The translations under genes were made by a program, and so were the position numbers. Shown piece after piece: positions 5,544-6,779 of a stretch of DNA of 6,779 bases. How positions within the stretch are numbered: the first letter of the stretch is position 1; each line of letters begins with the position of its first letter. The notes under the pieces are model-generated. The model was not told the DNA's origin and did no database searches. It worked only from the letters and a program-made list of their open reading frames with translations. This DNA is from Oscillospiraceae bacterium (lineage in GTDB: Bacteria > Bacillota > Clostridia > UMGS1883): the NCBI GenBank assembly GCA_015069065.1, contig SVJI01000083.1, positions 1 through 6,779 on the forward strand, in the 5' to 3' direction.

Positions 5544-6047
5544 TCACTTTTTATTTTCAGTAGATGTCAGAGGAGAGATGTATCGGTTTAATAATGTCGT
5601 AAGTATAAGTGCAGCAGCAATATTTATGATGCCCTGAAGTGTGTTTCCAAAGACACTTAATACTGCACCATTCACTCCGTATAGTAAGCTTTCATATCCA
5701 AAATATCCAACCACCATAATAACTTCTGCAGTAAGTCCTGCTGCAATTACGCGCAGCTTTCCTTTTGTATGGTTGAAGACATACGAACACATTACCGCCA
5801 TAAGTGCCTTGACTATAAATGTGGCAGGTGCATATACAACATAACCCAGTGTTATGTCCGCCAGAGTCGAGCCTATTGCCGCACTGCAGGCACCATATTT
5901 AGCCCCTAACAGGCATGCCACGGTGATTATAAAACAATCTCCGAGATTGGCATACCCATTAGGAAGCTTAATGTTAAAAAACAGCGTAGCGATAAAGATA
6001 AGTGCAGCAAACAAAGAAGCTGTTACAAACTTACCAGTCTTTTTCAT
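5544..6047 (-). CDS. ECF transporter S component (substrate-binding membrane subunit)
   Basis: The 167-aa protein is nearly all membrane (about six helices) and matches the vitamin-type S components of energy-coupling factor transporters. These bind a scarce micronutrient and dock on a shared EcfT-EcfA-EcfA' module that is not in this window. Family-like features are NGYANLGD (30-37) in the first loop, GSTLADITLGY (59-69), APATFIVKALM (73-83) and GNTLQGIINIAAALIL (134-149). The substrate is uncertain: sequences of this kind (PF07155-like) include carriers for pyrimidine, pyridoxine or related vitamin precursors. It is a stand-alone gene with its own promoter. The leader of about 25 nt has no room for a riboswitch, so substrate cannot be deduced from regulation. 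The AAGGA ribosome binding site is 11 nt from the ATG, slightly far. No terminator is visible after the stop. Confidence 0.85.
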   Translation of the reverse strand: MKKTGKFVTASLFAALIFIATLFFNIKLPNGYANLGDCFIITVACLLGAKYGACSAAIGSTLADITLGYVVYAPATFIVKALMAVMCSYVFNHTKGKLRVIAAGLTAEVIMVVGYFGYESLLYGVNGAVLSVFGNTLQGIINIAAALILTTLLNRYISPLTSTENKK

Positions 6048-6079
6048 GTAGAATCATATCCTTTCATTCGATTGATAAT

Positions 6080-6108
6080 ATGATACTACAAAAGAGCATT
6101 TAAATCAA
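6080..6108 (-). promoter_or_regulatory. Promoter of the ECF S-component gene
   Basis: TTGATT (6103-6108) and TATCAT (6080-6085) are separated by 17 nt on the - strand. The start would be near 6073, giving an untranslated leader of about 25 nt. The -35 box lies only 3 nt past the stop of the 55-aa gene. The -10 hexamer is identical to that of acpP. Confidence 0.65.
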
Positions 6109-6111
6109 GTA

Positions 6112-6279
6112 TTATTTTAGAATATAAAATACGCATAATACAGAGGCAATAACCTGAAAAAGAATAGCATTTATTGCAGGGTAGAATTTGTGATGCTTGA
6201 AATTATATACTGATACCGATATTGTAAAAACACTGCTCCAAAGGAAAAAGAAAATAAACACAAATCGCTGAATATTCAT
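6112..6279 (-). CDS. 55-aa two-helix membrane protein, candidate germinant-receptor D subunit
   Basis: This short frame starts at ATG 6279 and stops with TAA at 6112-6114. It encodes 55 residues with two hydrophobic segments, about residues 6-24 and 35-53, joined by a basic loop (NFKHHKFY, residues 26-33), so it is predicted to be a membrane hairpin. An AGGT (6287-6290) and an AAAGG upstream give a weak ribosome binding site. The ATG is 16 nt beyond the stop of the Ger(x)C gene, on the same strand, which suggests co-transcription. Many gerA-type operons carry a fourth gene, D, for a small protein with two membrane segments that modulates germination. Position and topology fit, although this one is somewhat short for that group, and I cannot confirm homology. 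A chance hydrophobic frame in AT-rich DNA is the alternative. Confidence 0.6.
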   Translation of the reverse strand: MNIQRFVFIFFFLWSSVFTISVSVYNFKHHKFYPAINAILFQVIASVLCVFYILK

Positions 6280-6295
6280 CGTACAGACCTACCTT

Positions 6296-6779
6296 TCAAT
6301 TTGCTTCTTCAAAATCGGCATAGGTTATCGTGAATTTAACATTGATTTTAGTATGAGGGTACTTTTCTTCCCAATTAAAATTATTCCATTTTTCATAATC
6401 GGGAAAATGATGCTTAAGATGCTCACCAAGCCCCAGTATATCTGTTTTGTATTGGGATTGTGTCATGCTTAAAAGCTCCTTTGTTTCCTGATTCAGCCTT
6501 TCCGCAAGAAAAGAGCAGAATTCTTTTGATTTCTTTCTGTCGTTTTCAATTTTACCTGCATCTACATATTCAATCGCAACAGGAATTGATATATCAATTT
6601 TGGCAATATCCTTTTCCAACGATGTTTTTATTGATGGACTTTCATGTTGAATGAGGCGTATGGTTACAAAATCAGGGTGGTCCGGATAGCTTATACTGTA
6701 ATTTTTGGGATAGTATTCGTCACAGATAATTCTGCATAGGTCAGTTTTAAAACTTCCTAATGTGCCGAGCATTTTATCT
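6296..6779 (-). CDS. Ger(x)C family spore germination protein, C-terminal part (5' end beyond window)
   Basis: The frame is open to the right edge (codons GAT AAA precede the ATG at 6772), so that ATG is internal and the gene continues outside the window. About 161 C-terminal residues are visible of a family usually near 370-400 aa. Ger(x)C proteins are lipoproteins of the spore inner membrane and form the C subunit of GerA-type germinant receptors. The visible DKMLGTL followed by a beta-rich stretch resembles the middle domain boundary. The ending is characteristic of the C-terminal domain: a long helix (about NQETKELLSMTQSQYKTD) leading to DILGLGEHLKHHFPDYEKW, then NWEEKYPHTKINVKFTITY. The lipobox cannot be checked. 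A/B subunit genes are expected just beyond the right edge. The gene is followed by the 55-aa membrane protein, consistent with a gerA-type operon. Confidence 0.85.
   Translation of the reverse strand, partial: DKMLGTLGSFKTDLCRIICDEYYPKNYSISYPDHPDFVTIRLIQHESPSIKTSLEKDIAKIDISIPVAIEYVDAGKIENDRKKSKEFCSFLAERLNQETKELLSMTQSQYKTDILGLGEHLKHHFPDYEKWNNFNWEEKYPHTKINVKFTITYADFEEAN

Noticed and set aside
6048..6079. A vitamin riboswitch upstream of the ECF S component
   Set aside because: The predicted leader is only about 25 nt and shows no aptamer-like structure; the upstream DNA is the end of the 55-aa gene.
1..6779. Mobile elements, CRISPR arrays or defence genes
   Set aside because: No transposase, recombinase, repeat-spacer pattern or nuclease other than RNase III is visible; the genes are housekeeping, wall-synthesis, transport or sporulation types.

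Overview
The window looks like chromosomal DNA from a low-GC, endospore-forming Firmicute of the class Clostridia, possibly a ruminococcal-type gut or rumen lineage. The reasons are AT-rich DNA with A/T-rich wobble positions, strong AGGAGG-type ribosome binding sites, consensus SigA-like promoters, an acpP-rnc pair in the Firmicute order, an ECF transporter S component, and the C-terminal part of a Ger(x)C spore-germination lipoprotein. The species cannot be fixed from the sequence alone.

Left half (1-4036, + strand): a tightly packed run of four genes. First comes the C-terminal part of an AI-2E family membrane protein. It is followed by a small membrane-anchored FHA protein, a SEDS glycosyltransferase (FtsW/RodA/SpoVE family) and a class B penicillin-binding protein. 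The last three have 2-nt or overlapping junctions and form a cell-wall synthesis module: the SEDS protein polymerises glycan, the PBP crosslinks it, and the FHA protein is a plausible phospho-dependent adaptor. The order FHA-SEDS-PBP matches the actinobacterial fhaB-(pstP)-rodA-pbpA cluster, without its kinases and phosphatase. A perfect 20-bp inverted repeat terminates the run.

Middle (4017-4466): a structured intergenic zone. A near-consensus + strand promoter has its -35 box inside the PBP terminator. It would transcribe an unidentified RNA of about 136 nt that ends at a second hairpin. The same hairpin terminates two tRNA-Ser genes (GCT and TGA anticodons, CCA encoded) that run leftward from their own strong extended -10 promoter. 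The putative RNA contains a 20-nt segment nearly identical to the variable-arm/T-arm region of the neighbouring tRNA-Ser, in the opposite orientation.

Right half (4493-6779, all - strand): reading leftward from the right edge, the genes are the end of a Ger(x)C germination protein, an overlooked 55-aa protein with two membrane segments (a candidate germinant-receptor D subunit), an ECF S component with its own promoter, acpP with its own promoter, and rnc (RNase III). A 14-bp hairpin lies between acpP and rnc. It could be a leaky terminator, a processing site or a control element for rnc, which has no visible promoter of its own. No insertion sequence, CRISPR array, phage gene or recombinase is visible.
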